A stretch of 64,000 bases of DNA from Labrenzia sp. 011 (GTDB taxonomy: Bacteria; Pseudomonadota; Alphaproteobacteria; Rhizobiales; Stappiaceae): the NCBI RefSeq assembly GCF_003075075.1, contig NZ_QCYM01000009.1:1-64000 (forward strand). Direction: 5' to 3'. The notes beneath the pieces were generated by a model. The model was not told where the DNA came from, did not search any database, and saw only the letters and a list, made by a program, of their open reading frames with translations. The position numbers were made by a program, and so were the translations under genes. Positions 1 to 8,369 of this stretch are shown here, piece after piece (the first letter of the stretch is position 1; the number at the start of each line of letters is the position of its first letter).

Positions 1-246
1 GAAGTCTTGAGGTATGTTGAGAATGGGAAGTTAAAAATTAGTAGAAAAACTTCTGTATTGGCGCCGAGATGGAAGCATCTAAGCGCCGAGTATGTGCAGA
101 GCGTGAAGGATTATGAAAAAGCCATCGATGGTGAGCAGTCAGCTGAAGAGCTTTCTGAGGCTGTAATTTCTAAGGCGGCGAAATTTCTCGAGCGACATTT
201 GCATATTTACACTTCGATTATACGTAGTTCATTTGGTGTGTCATAG
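1..246 (+). CDS. C-terminal part of an unrecognised protein, cut by the window edge
   Basis: The reading frame is open to the left end of the window and stops at TAG 244-246, so this is probably the tail of a longer gene; an internal TTG at 7 is the only apparent start. About 80 residues are visible: a basic first third, then a charged segment ending in a predicted helix. I recognise no family. Base composition is far more AT-rich than the genes from 0.7 kb on, and the DNA directly to the right is transposase debris, so it may belong to an acquired segment. Confidence 0.4.
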   Translation, partial: EVLRYVENGKLKISRKTSVLAPRWKHLSAEYVQSVKDYEKAIDGEQSAEELSEAVISKAAKFLERHLHIYTSIIRSSFGVS

Positions 247-367
247 TAGATAAGGTAAAATTCCTTCTTGGCTTGGTCTAAAGATCTATTTTCAGATTTT
301 ATTTAGCTTCTGTTCGAAGCTCCGGGTCATGTCTCCAAGTTCTTCGATTGCCATCTCAATCGTCTTT

Positions 368-484
368 TTAGCATCGTTGCCAGAACGGCCGGAAAGATAG
401 GGGTCGGGTTTTGTCTTGCCGGATGGTAATCCTGCAGAACTGTTTCTGCTTGTTGAACCTGCGTTCGATCCGGTCGTTGTTCAT
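368..484 (-). pseudogene. C-terminal remnant of an IS5-like transposase
   Basis: The minus-strand frame reads NNDRIERRFNKQKQF, then RITIRQDKT. This matches the well-known C-terminal signature of IS5-family transposases (RxxVERxFNKLKxFRRIATRYDKT). The similarity stops after about 30 residues and the frame ends at 368 without the usual hydrophobic tail, so only a fragment survives. It lies just downstream of the keto-acid cleavage gene. No inverted repeats or intact upstream transposase frame were seen. The identification rests on this one motif. Confidence 0.5.
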
Positions 485-687
485 CCGGATCGAACTTATG
501 GTGCCAGTTTCCTGCGGTTGGACTTTGGGGAAATGATGGGCTTGTCCCTGCCAATAGCAGGCTCTGGTGCGCAGAATTGCGTCAGCCAGGAACAGTTGGG
601 GCTTACGTTGCGGCCTGTCGAAGACGGCGGGAAGGGTGCCGTAGATACGAGGTTTCGCCGTTGTCCAGGACAAAGCCGTCGCGTGGC

Positions 688-1530
688 TCAGCCCAGTGTC
701 CGGCGGATTGCCGTGCGCAAGGTGGCGGCGTCCGTGTGGCCGATGCCGCAGGCCTGCAGGGAGGCGGCGATGCTTGCGACCAGGTCCTGGTTGCCGGCGG
801 CCTGGCTGCCGTCGGGGCGTGTGGTGTTGTTCTCGAAGCCCGTGCGCACATTGCCGCCGAAAAGACCGGCGGCCGTCAGGCAGGCCGTCTCGTAGCGGCC
901 GAAGGCGCAGACTGTCCAATGGGCAAAGCGCGGCTGGCCGGTGTCCAGATAGGGCAGAAGGTCGGCCGGTGCGGAGGTTTGTGAGGCGGTGTAGCGGCCA
1001 AGCACATAGAGGACGGGAATGTCCGCGAAGGGCAGGTCGCCGCGCTCGCGCAGCCGGGCCAGCTCGAGAGCTTCCGCAGGCTCGTAGAGAATGATCTGCG
1101 GCAGGACGTTTTCCCGTTTCATCCAGCCAAGCAGATCCAGAAAGGCGGGCAGGTGGTCCGGCCCGGGAACCAGTTCGCGATAGGCCAGGGAGACCGCTTC
1201 CGGGCGGGTGTCCCTGACCACCGCGATCTGCTCCTGCGGGCTGTAGAGGCCGAGGGCCTCGCTGGTGATCTGGATCAGCAGCCGGTCTCCCACCGCGCTC
1301 CGGATGGCGTCGATTGCCGCACGATAGGCGTCGGCATCCAGAAGATGGCCGCCATCGGCCTTGCGCACATGCACATGGATCATGGCCGCCCCGGCATCCA
1401 GGCAGGCCTCGGCGGTTGCGGCCAGCTCTGCAGCGGTCATGGGAATGGCGGGATGATCGCTTCTGGTCTTGCGGCCGCCGTTGGGCGCCACGGCGATGGA
1501 GACTTCTGCGGGAGGGCGTGACGCGGTCAT
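688..1530 (-). CDS. 3-keto-5-aminohexanoate cleavage (BKACE) family protein
   Basis: 280 aa. BKACE enzymes are Zn-dependent and condense a beta-keto acid with acetyl-CoA, releasing acetoacetate and a CoA thioester. The family hallmarks are visible: the metal-site motif IHVHVR at about residue 47-52, then ITSEA near residue 85, PEAVSLAYRE near 110 and FGRYETACLTAA near 210. Length is typical. The start ATG at 1530 sits 90 bp from the divergent RpiR gene, with which it shares a palindrome-bearing promoter region. The substrate side chain cannot be read from sequence. The neighbouring aminotransferase and TAXI transporter suggest a transaminated or imported beta-keto acid (inference). Confidence 0.88.
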   Translation of the reverse strand: MTASRPPAEVSIAVAPNGGRKTRSDHPAIPMTAAELAATAEACLDAGAAMIHVHVRKADGGHLLDADAYRAAIDAIRSAVGDRLLIQITSEALGLYSPQEQIAVVRDTRPEAVSLAYRELVPGPDHLPAFLDLLGWMKRENVLPQIILYEPAEALELARLRERGDLPFADIPVLYVLGRYTASQTSAPADLLPYLDTGQPRFAHWTVCAFGRYETACLTAAGLFGGNVRTGFENNTTRPDGSQAAGNQDLVASIAASLQACGIGHTDAATLRTAIRRTLG

Positions 1531-1550
1531 TTCAGGGTCCGGGAATGGAT

Positions 1551-1585
1551 CATTTGTATTCTTGATAGCAATTGTGAAACAAATG
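1551..1585. promoter_or_regulatory. Candidate RpiR operator in the divergent promoter region
   Basis: A perfect 7-bp inverted repeat, CATTTGT (1551-1557) and ACAAATG (1579-1585), spans 35 bp between the divergent BKACE and RpiR genes, in an AT-rich patch containing TTGTGAAAC. MurR/RpiR proteins bind such palindromes close to their own genes. The position suits control of both directions. Assignment is inferred from position and symmetry. Confidence 0.45.
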
Positions 1586-1620
1586 TTGCAAGCGGTAAAA
1601 AAGCCGTTAGGATTTGCTCC

Positions 1621-2529
1621 ATGGAGAGACCCCCGCTTGCAGATGCGATCATCCGTTCCTTCGACAGCTATTCCGCAGAAGTGCGGAAAGCCGCGCGTTT
1701 CGTGCTCGACAATCCGCGCGACGTGGCGCTTCTGTCGATGCGCGAGCAGGCGCGCCGGGCCGGGGTGCAGCCGTCGACGATGATGCGGCTTGCCAAGCAG
1801 CTGGGCTTCGACGGCTTCGAGCCCGTGCGCGATGCCTATGCGGATGCCATGCGCAATCCGGCGAACAGCTTCGAGCGCAAGGCACGGGACCAGCAGCGTC
1901 TGCAGGACCTCGGCGGCGAGCAGGCGCTGGCGGCGAAGATCGTCGCCTCGGTTACCCGGCAGCTGGAAGCCCTGTCGGCTGCAGAGCAGCTCGTGCGCCT
2001 GTCGGATGCCGCCCGGCTTCTGGCCGGAGCCCGGCGTGTCTATTGTCTCGGCCTGCGCGCGAGCCATCCGATCGCCTGGCAGCTCAACTACATTCTGTCG
2101 CTTGTCGGTGACCGCTCTGTCCTGCTGGACGATCTTGCCAATACCGGGTCGGACCGGATCCGCTTCGCGGGTCCGGAAGACGTGCTCTTTGCGGTGACGG
2201 TCATGCCCTATACCCAGCTGACGCTGGATGTCGTCGATTATGCGCACAGGCAGGGCGTGCCGGTCGTCGCCCTGACGGACAGTCCGGTTTCGCCGCTGGC
2301 GAAGCGTGCCACCATAACGATCGCCACGACGACGGAAAGTCCCTCCTTCTATCACACGATGACACCTGCCTTCGCGCTTGCCGAAATCCTGGCCGTTCTG
2401 GTGGCCGGCCAGGGAGACACCGAAACCCTGGATGCGCTCAGACAGGTGGATTCCTATCATGCGAGCCTCGGCACGCATGCCGCCGAACGACCGTTTCCCG
2501 TCGCGCGCCCGCCTAAAGAAGTCCAATGA
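1621..2529 (+). CDS. MurR/RpiR family transcriptional regulator
   Basis: 302 aa. The N-terminal HTH_6 domain (about residues 1-80) contains the typical segment AGVQPSTMMRLAKQLGFDGF. The C-terminal SIS domain (about 130-260) includes ARRVYCLGLRASHPIAWQ and a VTVMPYTQLTLDVVDYAH stretch; SIS domains sense phosphosugars or related acidic ligands. It is divergent from the BKACE gene and overlaps the following aminotransferase by 4 bp (ATGA at 2526), so both are in one transcript. It is the likely local regulator of the uptake/cleavage module (inference). Confidence 0.9.
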   Translation: MERPPLADAIIRSFDSYSAEVRKAARFVLDNPRDVALLSMREQARRAGVQPSTMMRLAKQLGFDGFEPVRDAYADAMRNPANSFERKARDQQRLQDLGGEQALAAKIVASVTRQLEALSAAEQLVRLSDAARLLAGARRVYCLGLRASHPIAWQLNYILSLVGDRSVLLDDLANTGSDRIRFAGPEDVLFAVTVMPYTQLTLDVVDYAHRQGVPVVALTDSPVSPLAKRATITIATTTESPSFYHTMTPAFALAEILAVLVAGQGDTETLDALRQVDSYHASLGTHAAERPFPVARPPKEVQ

Positions 2530-3863
2530 CGCATCTTCTGCACCGATCCATTCAATCCGACTTGCCGGTCGCCGTTCGCGGTGAGGGCGTTTTCATTCAC
2601 GACAGGGACGGGAAGGCCTATCTCGACGCCTCCGGCGGGGCCGCGGTTTCCAGTCTGGGGCACGGGCATCCGGATGTGCTGGAGGCGCTGCACCGGCAAC
2701 TGGACATGATCGCCTATGCCCATACCGGCTTTTTCACCACGGATGTGGCCGAAAAACTGGCGGACCGGCTGATCGAGGACGCGCCCGAGGGCCTGGAAAG
2801 GGTCTATCTGGTCAGCGGCGGCTCGGAGGCGATGGAGGCGGCGCTGAAGATGGCGCGCCAGTATTTCGTGGAAAGGGGCCAGCCCGGACGCCGGCATGTG
2901 ATCGCCCGCCGTCAGAGCTACCACGGCAACACGCTCGGTGCGCTCGCGGCCGGTGGCAACGCCTTGCGGCGGACGCAGTTCAGCCCCCTGCTCATCGAAA
3001 CCCACCACATCGCTCCCTGCTACGCCTACCGGCATCAGCAGGAGAGCGAGAGCGCGGAAGCCTATGGCGCGCGCGTGGCGGCGGAACTGGAAGACAGGAT
3101 CCTGGCGCTCGGCGAAGACCAGGTGATGGCCTTCGTGGCCGAGCCGGTGGTGGGGGCGACCAGCGGCGCGGTGCCTCCCGTTCCGGGCTATTTCCGCAGG
3201 ATCCGCGAGATCTGCGACCGTTACGGGGTGCTGCTGATCCTCGACGAGGTCATGTGCGGCATGGGCCGCACGGGCACGCTGCATGCCTGCGAGCAGGAAG
3301 GAATCCGTCCGGACCTGCTGGTCGTCGCCAAGGGCCTGGGTGGCGGCTACCAGCCGATCGGCGCCGTGCTGCTCAGCGGCAGCGTGTTCGAGGCCTTCGA
3401 ACAGGGCAGCGGCGTCTTCCAGCACGGGCATACCTATATGGGTCATCCAATGGCGGCGGCGGCCGGACTGGCGGTGCAGGACATCATCCGGCGTGACAAT
3501 CTTCTGGAAAATGTCACGGCCATGGGCGCCTGCCTGACGGACTGCCTGACCCGGCGTTTCGGCCAGAATGCCTTTGTCGGAGACATCCGCGGCCGCGGAC
3601 TGTTCCAGGCGATCGAGCTTGTCGAGAACAAGGAAACCAAGGCCCCGTTCGATCCGGCGCTCAGGGTCCACGCGCGCATCAAGCGCGAGGCGATGGAGCG
3701 GGGACTGATGGTTTACCCCATGGGGGGCACCATCGACGGCCGGCAGGGGGATCACGTGCTGATCGCACCGCCCTTCATCTCGACGAAAACAGATATCGAG
3801 ACGATCGTGGATCGTCTTGGCGCTGCAGTCGATGCAGCGATCCGATCAACCGGAATGACATGA
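2526..3863 (+). CDS. Class-III PLP-dependent aminotransferase
   Basis: 445 aa, normal for omega-amino acid/acetylornithine-type fold-I aminotransferases. Visible marks: SGGSEAMEAALKMARQ (phosphate-cup region, about residue 97), the cofactor Asp in LLILDEVMCGMGRTG (about 240) and the Schiff-base Lys in LLVVAKGLGGGYQPIGA (about 268). It overlaps rpiR by 4 bp. Members transaminate a terminal or beta amino group to pyruvate or 2-oxoglutarate. With a BKACE gene next door, a beta-amino acid giving a beta-keto acid is attractive but unproven. Confidence 0.88.
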   Translation: MTHLLHRSIQSDLPVAVRGEGVFIHDRDGKAYLDASGGAAVSSLGHGHPDVLEALHRQLDMIAYAHTGFFTTDVAEKLADRLIEDAPEGLERVYLVSGGSEAMEAALKMARQYFVERGQPGRRHVIARRQSYHGNTLGALAAGGNALRRTQFSPLLIETHHIAPCYAYRHQQESESAEAYGARVAAELEDRILALGEDQVMAFVAEPVVGATSGAVPPVPGYFRRIREICDRYGVLLILDEVMCGMGRTGTLHACEQEGIRPDLLVVAKGLGGGYQPIGAVLLSGSVFEAFEQGSGVFQHGHTYMGHPMAAAAGLAVQDIIRRDNLLENVTAMGACLTDCLTRRFGQNAFVGDIRGRGLFQAIELVENKETKAPFDPALRVHARIKREAMERGLMVYPMGGTIDGRQGDHVLIAPPFISTKTDIETIVDRLGAAVDAAIRSTGMT

Positions 3864-3998
3864 GAAGGAAGGAGGGTGTGCAAGCGTCATTTTTGAAATA
3901 GAGTGATTGCACCAAGGTCTTTTGCACGCCGGTTCCGGCCGTGTCCGGGGGGCGAGGGGATCGCATTCACCGTTACCGCAAAGAACAGGGGAACTCCC

Positions 3999-4961
3999 AT
4001 GAAACTCAGGTATTCTGCAATTGCCGGGGCATTTGCCCTCGGATTGTGCGCTTCGGCAGCGAGCGCGGAAGAATATATTTCCATCGGCACCGGCGGTGTC
4101 ACGGGCGTCTATTATCCGACCGGCGGGGCCATCTGCCGTCTGGTGAACAAGGACCGCAAGGATCACGGTATCCGCTGCTCGGCGGAATCCACCGGTGGGT
4201 CGGTCTACAACATCAACACCGTTCGTGCCGGTGAGCTTGAATTCGGTGTCGCCCAGTCGGACTGGCAGTATCATGCCTACCACGGCACCTCGAAGTTCGA
4301 GGACCAGGGTCCTTTCGAGAAGGAACGGGCGGTTTTCTCCGTTCATCCGGAACCCTTCACCCTGATCGCCCGCAAGGGCTCGGGCATTTCCGGCTTCGAG
4401 GACATCAAGGGCAAGAAGGTCAATGTGGGCAATGCCGGCTCCGGCCAGCGGGCGACGATGGAAGTCGTCATGGACGCCTTCGGCATGACCATGGATGATC
4501 TTGCCCTGGCGGCGGAGCTGAAGGGCTCGGAAATGGCCCAGGCGATCTGCGACGGCAAGATCGACGCGATGATCTACACCGTCGGTCACCCGGCCGCAGC
4601 CATCACCGAAGCGGCAACCACCTGTGACGTGGAGATCGTTCCGGTGGCGGGCGAGCCGATCGAAAAGCTCGTCTCGGAAAACCCCTATTACCGTGTTGCC
4701 GTCATTCCGGGCGGCATGTATCGGGGCACCGACAATGACGTGTCCACTTTCGGCGTGGGCGCCACCTTCATTTCCTCCTCGGATGTGTCCGATGAAGTCG
4801 TCTACACGGTGGTCAAGGCCGTCTTCGACAATTTCGATGCCTTCAAGAAACTGCATCCGGCCTTCGCCAACCTGAAGGAAGAAGAGATGATCCAGGACGG
4901 GCTGTCCGCTCCGCTTCATCCGGGTGCCGTGAAATACTACAAGGAACGCGGCTGGATGTAA
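3999..4961 (+). CDS. TAXI-family TRAP transporter solute-binding protein
   Basis: 320 aa. A Sec signal peptide (MKLRYSAIAGAFALGLCASAAS, split after about residue 23) precedes the TAXI signature IGTGGVTGVYYPTGG at residues 29-43. A later GNAGSGQRATME and the C-terminal HPGAVKYYKERGW are also typical. The start at 3999 follows AGGGGAA by 5 bp; an in-frame upstream extension lacks these features. It delivers an organic acid or amino acid to the fused permease downstream. A strong hairpin-T4 element follows and probably sets a higher level of this protein than of the permease. Confidence 0.93.
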   Translation: MKLRYSAIAGAFALGLCASAASAEEYISIGTGGVTGVYYPTGGAICRLVNKDRKDHGIRCSAESTGGSVYNINTVRAGELEFGVAQSDWQYHAYHGTSKFEDQGPFEKERAVFSVHPEPFTLIARKGSGISGFEDIKGKKVNVGNAGSGQRATMEVVMDAFGMTMDDLALAAELKGSEMAQAICDGKIDAMIYTVGHPAAAITEAATTCDVEIVPVAGEPIEKLVSENPYYRVAVIPGGMYRGTDNDVSTFGVGATFISSSDVSDEVVYTVVKAVFDNFDAFKKLHPAFANLKEEEMIQDGLSAPLHPGAVKYYKERGWM

Positions 4962-4974
4962 TCCGCGCCGGATC

Positions 4975-5004
4975 GGCCGGGCAGGGTCACCTGCCCGGCC
5001 TTTT
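4975..5004 (+). terminator. Intercistronic terminator/attenuator after the TAXI binding protein
   Basis: Perfect 11-bp stem (GGCCGGGCAGG 4975-4985 with CCTGCCCGGCC 4990-5000), GTCA tetraloop, then TTTT. It lies 14 bp after the binding-protein stop and 126 bp before the permease start, so it likely causes partial termination or protects the 3' end of the upstream message. Confidence 0.8.
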
Positions 5005-5129
5005 GCTTTCGATACAAACGCATCGGGTCCCTCGGGACCACGTCCGGCGGGGGCCGGAGGCCGGGTTCCGCACCCGGTCACTAGGGGACAGGCGGTCCGC
5101 AGGCCGGAACGCAAGCAGAGGGACACGGC

Positions 5130-7757
5130 ATGTCAGCTGAAAACGATACCCGGCGCGACAAGGATGTCGACGTGGACATGATGGTCGCCGAGGTCGAGAC
5201 CGGCGCGCGGTCCGCGGCGGGAGCTGCGGGGAAATTCATACTCGCGCTTGCGTTCGTCTGGTCCTGTTTCCAGATCTATATCGCCTCGAACATTCCCTAT
5301 GTCCTGACCGAGCTGACCGGGGTCAACGTCGTTTTCAACAACCAGGAAGCCCGGCAGTTCCATCTGGCGTTCGCGCTTGCCCTGGCGATGCTGGCCTATC
5401 CGCTGTTCAAGACCTCGCCGCGTGACCGCATTCCCCTCTACGACTGGGTGCTTGCCCTTCTGGGCGCGTCGTCCTGTCTCTATCTCTTCGTCTTCAAGGA
5501 GGAGATCGCCAACCGCGCCGGCCTGCCGACCACCGCAGATATCGCCTTTTCCATCCTGGGCATGGTCAGTCTCGGTATCGCGGTCTACCGGTCTCTCGGT
5601 CTGCCGCTGGTGATCGTTGCCTCGGTCTTCGTCTTCTATGTCTTCTTCGGTCATGCGTCCTTCATGCCGGATGCGATCCAGTGGAAAGGTGCTTCCCTGG
5701 GCAAGGCCATGTGGCACTACTGGATGCAGTCGGAGGGTGTCTTCGGCGTCGCCCTGGGCGTGTCCGCCTCGATGATCTTCCTGTTCGTGCTCTTCGGCTC
5801 TCTGCTGGAGAAGGCCGGCGCGGGGAACTATTTCATCAAGCTTGCCTTCGCGCTGCTGGGCCATTTGCGCGGCGGACCGGCCAAGGCAGCCGTGGTCGCC
5901 TCGGCCCTGTCCGGCCTCTATTCCGGGTCGTCGATCGCCAATGTGGTGACCACCGGAACCTTCACGATCCCGCTGATGAAGCGCACCGGTTTCTCGCCCG
6001 AAAAGGCGGGGGCCGTGGAAGTCGCTTCTTCCACCAACGGTCAGCTCACGCCGCCGGTCATGGGGGCCGCGGCCTTCCTGATTTCCGAGTTCACCGGCAT
6101 TTCCTATCCCGAGCTCATCAAGAACGCCTTTCTGCCGGCGGTGATTTCCTACATCGCGCTGGTCTATATCGTTCACCTGGAAGCCCTGAAGCTGGGCCTG
6201 GAAGGCATGAAGCGGCCGACGGTCACGGCGACCATCGCGCGGCGGCTGTCCGGGGTTCTCTTCGGGTTTCTTGCCATGTGCGTTCTGGCGGCGGTGGTCT
6301 ATTACGGACTCGGCTGGATCAAGGTGGTGTTCCCGAACCTGACATTCACCGCAGCGGCGCTCATCTGTCTTGCGGCCTATGTCCTTCTGGCCATGGTCGC
6401 CGCCCGGCATCCCGATCTGGAGATGGACGATCCGAATGCGCCGATCGAAGAGCTGCCGCGGGCATGGGACGTGGCCGTTACCGGGTTCTATTTCCTGCTG
6501 CCCATCGTCATTCTGATCTGGTGCATTCTGGTCGAGCGCCTGTCGCCGACCACCTCCGCCTACTGGGCGACCATCTCCATGCTCACCATCGTGCTGACCC
6601 AGCGGCCGCTGAAGGCGGTCCTGCGGTCGAGCGGGGAACTGGGCATCGCCTGGAAGCAGGGAGTGCAGGACTTCATCGACGGGATGATCGCCGGCGCCCG
6701 CAGCATGATCGGCATCGGTGTGGCCACGGGGGCCGCCGGGATCATCGTGGGAACTGTGTCCCTGACCGGCGCGCACCAGGTGGTCGGCGAGTTCGTCGAG
6801 TTCCTGTCCGGGGGCAACCTGATGCTCATGCTCTTCCTCGTGGCGGTCATGAGCCTGATCCTCGGGATGGGCCTGCCGACGACAGCCAACTACATCGTGG
6901 TGTCGTCGCTCATGGCACCGGTGATCGTCACGGTCGGGGCGCAGAGCGGGCTGATCGTTCCTCTGGTCGCCGTGCATCTCTTCGTGTTCTATTTCGGTAT
7001 TCTGGCCGACGACACGCCCCCGGTGGGGCTGGCGGCCTTCGCGGCGGCGGCCATCTCCGGAGGCGATCCGATCCGCACGGGTATCCAGGGCTTCAGCTAC
7101 GACATCCGCACGGCGCTCCTGCCGTTCCTCTTCATCTTCAACACCGAACTGCTGCTGATCGACGTCGGGCCGGTGAAGGCGGTCTTCATCTTCGTCATCG
7201 GGGTGGCCGCGATGATGCTCTTCGCGGCGGCGACGCAGGGCTATTTCCTCGCCCGAAGTCGCATCTGGGAAACCGTCGCACTGCTTCTGGTCGCCTTCAC
7301 GCTGTTCCGTCCGGGCTTCTGGCTCGACTATGTCCAGGCTCCCTATGTGGACCGGCCCGGAGCCGATCTCGTCCGGCTGGCCGGCGAGGTCGAGGACGGG
7401 GGCACCCTGCGGGTGGTGGTCACGGGACCGGATTTCGACGACGCGGACCGGATCGAGGACCTGACGGTCGTTCTGGAACTGGGGCCGAAAACCGACGGGA
7501 CCGACCGTCTCTTCGATATCGGCCTGTCGGTCATGGAGGACGGGGACAAGACGGTTCTGGAAGAGCCGATGCCCGGAACGCCGTATTTCACCCAGTTGCA
7601 GGGGTACGACTACTACGCCGACGAGAGCGTTGTGATTTCCAAGGTGCAATTGCCTGCGGAACGGATGCCCAAGGAGGTCTTCTACATTCCGGCATTGCTG
7701 CTGCTGGGGCTGGTGATCCTCATGCAGCGCCGCCGCCAGACCGTGCCGGCATTCTGA
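5130..7757 (+). CDS. TRAP transporter fused 4TM/12TM permease, TAXI type
   Basis: 875 aa integral membrane protein. The N-terminal third carries the small DctQ-like part, then a DctM-like core with diagnostic stretches AGAGNYFIKLAFALLGHLRGGPAKAAV split over about residues 228-255, SSTNGQLTPPVMGAAAF and GMGLPTTANYIVVSS. Residues about 690-870 form a C-terminal extension resembling DUF3394, with two final hydrophobic segments around a soluble acidic region. It works with the TAXI binding protein upstream, driven by an ion gradient. The substrate is not visible; characterised TAXI systems take up glutamate-like acids. Confidence 0.93.
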   Translation: MSAENDTRRDKDVDVDMMVAEVETGARSAAGAAGKFILALAFVWSCFQIYIASNIPYVLTELTGVNVVFNNQEARQFHLAFALALAMLAYPLFKTSPRDRIPLYDWVLALLGASSCLYLFVFKEEIANRAGLPTTADIAFSILGMVSLGIAVYRSLGLPLVIVASVFVFYVFFGHASFMPDAIQWKGASLGKAMWHYWMQSEGVFGVALGVSASMIFLFVLFGSLLEKAGAGNYFIKLAFALLGHLRGGPAKAAVVASALSGLYSGSSIANVVTTGTFTIPLMKRTGFSPEKAGAVEVASSTNGQLTPPVMGAAAFLISEFTGISYPELIKNAFLPAVISYIALVYIVHLEALKLGLEGMKRPTVTATIARRLSGVLFGFLAMCVLAAVVYYGLGWIKVVFPNLTFTAAALICLAAYVLLAMVAARHPDLEMDDPNAPIEELPRAWDVAVTGFYFLLPIVILIWCILVERLSPTTSAYWATISMLTIVLTQRPLKAVLRSSGELGIAWKQGVQDFIDGMIAGARSMIGIGVATGAAGIIVGTVSLTGAHQVVGEFVEFLSGGNLMLMLFLVAVMSLILGMGLPTTANYIVVSSLMAPVIVTVGAQSGLIVPLVAVHLFVFYFGILADDTPPVGLAAFAAAAISGGDPIRTGIQGFSYDIRTALLPFLFIFNTELLLIDVGPVKAVFIFVIGVAAMMLFAAATQGYFLARSRIWETVALLLVAFTLFRPGFWLDYVQAPYVDRPGADLVRLAGEVEDGGTLRVVVTGPDFDDADRIEDLTVVLELGPKTDGTDRLFDIGLSVMEDGDKTVLEEPMPGTPYFTQLQGYDYYADESVVISKVQLPAERMPKEVFYIPALLLLGLVILMQRRRQTVPAF

Positions 7758-7833
7758 CACTCTGACGTCGATCATTTCCCGAACCCCGGCCGATCCGGCC
7801 GGGGGGCTGCCGATCCGGAACCGGAGGACATCA

Positions 7834-8259
7834 ATGACCGGAAAAATCCTCGTATCGCTCGATCTCGGCGAACCCGAAGATGCAAGACAGCTTCTCAAGA
7901 CCGCGGAGGAGCTGGCGTCTCTCCGCAAGGACGAACTGCATATCGTCACCGTGGTGCCGACCTACTCCATGCCGATCGTGGGCTCCTATTTCGGCCCCGG
8001 AGAGGAGGAGAAGGTTCTCGAAAGGGCGCTTTCGGCTCTCAAGGCCTTTCTGTCCGAGAACGCCACCCTGGAGAACGTCAAGGGGCACATCGCCCATGGC
8101 TCCATCTATTCGGAGATCATGAAGGTGGCCGACAAGCTGGACTGTGACCTCATCGTGATCGGGGCCCACCGGCCCGGCCTCAGCGACTACCTGCTGGGCC
8201 CCAACGCCGCGCGCGTCGTCCGCCACGCCAACCAGTCCGTCTATGTCGTCCGGCACTGA
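7834..8259 (+). CDS. Universal stress protein, UspA family
   Basis: 141 aa, single Usp domain. The nucleotide-loop motif appears as IGAHRPGLSDYLLGPNAARVV (key residues G109, G114, G122 approx.), following DCDLIVIG. It follows the TRAP permease by 76 bp, and an 8-bp hairpin (7784-7804) lies in the gap. Usp proteins encoded with TRAP operons are known; TeaD of the Halomonas ectoine transporter modulates uptake. A similar role here is inference from position. Confidence 0.88.
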   Translation: MTGKILVSLDLGEPEDARQLLKTAEELASLRKDELHIVTVVPTYSMPIVGSYFGPGEEEKVLERALSALKAFLSENATLENVKGHIAHGSIYSEIMKVADKLDCDLIVIGAHRPGLSDYLLGPNAARVVRHANQSVYVVRH

Positions 8260-8290
8260 GGCAGCCGCTTATGTCCGGCTGCAAATCTTT

Positions 8291-8325
8291 GCCGTCAACA
8301 GGCAGGAGCGGTGCCTGTTGACGGC
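8291..8325. repeat. Perfect 14-bp inverted repeat downstream of the usp gene
   Basis: GCCGTCAACAGGCA (8291-8304) and its exact complement (8312-8325) enclose a 7-nt loop. No T-run follows on either strand, so it is not a canonical intrinsic terminator. It could stabilise the 3' end of the TRAP-usp message. Confidence 0.6.
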
Positions 8326-8369
8326 GGAAACCCGGGCGTGTTGCCGCCCTTGGCGGAAACTGATCCGGT

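Noticed and set aside
5133-7949. 938-codon minus-strand frame opposite the TRAP permease
   Set aside because: Low-complexity Asp/Glu/Arg/His-rich translation and perfect overlap with a permease that has clear TRAP motifs.
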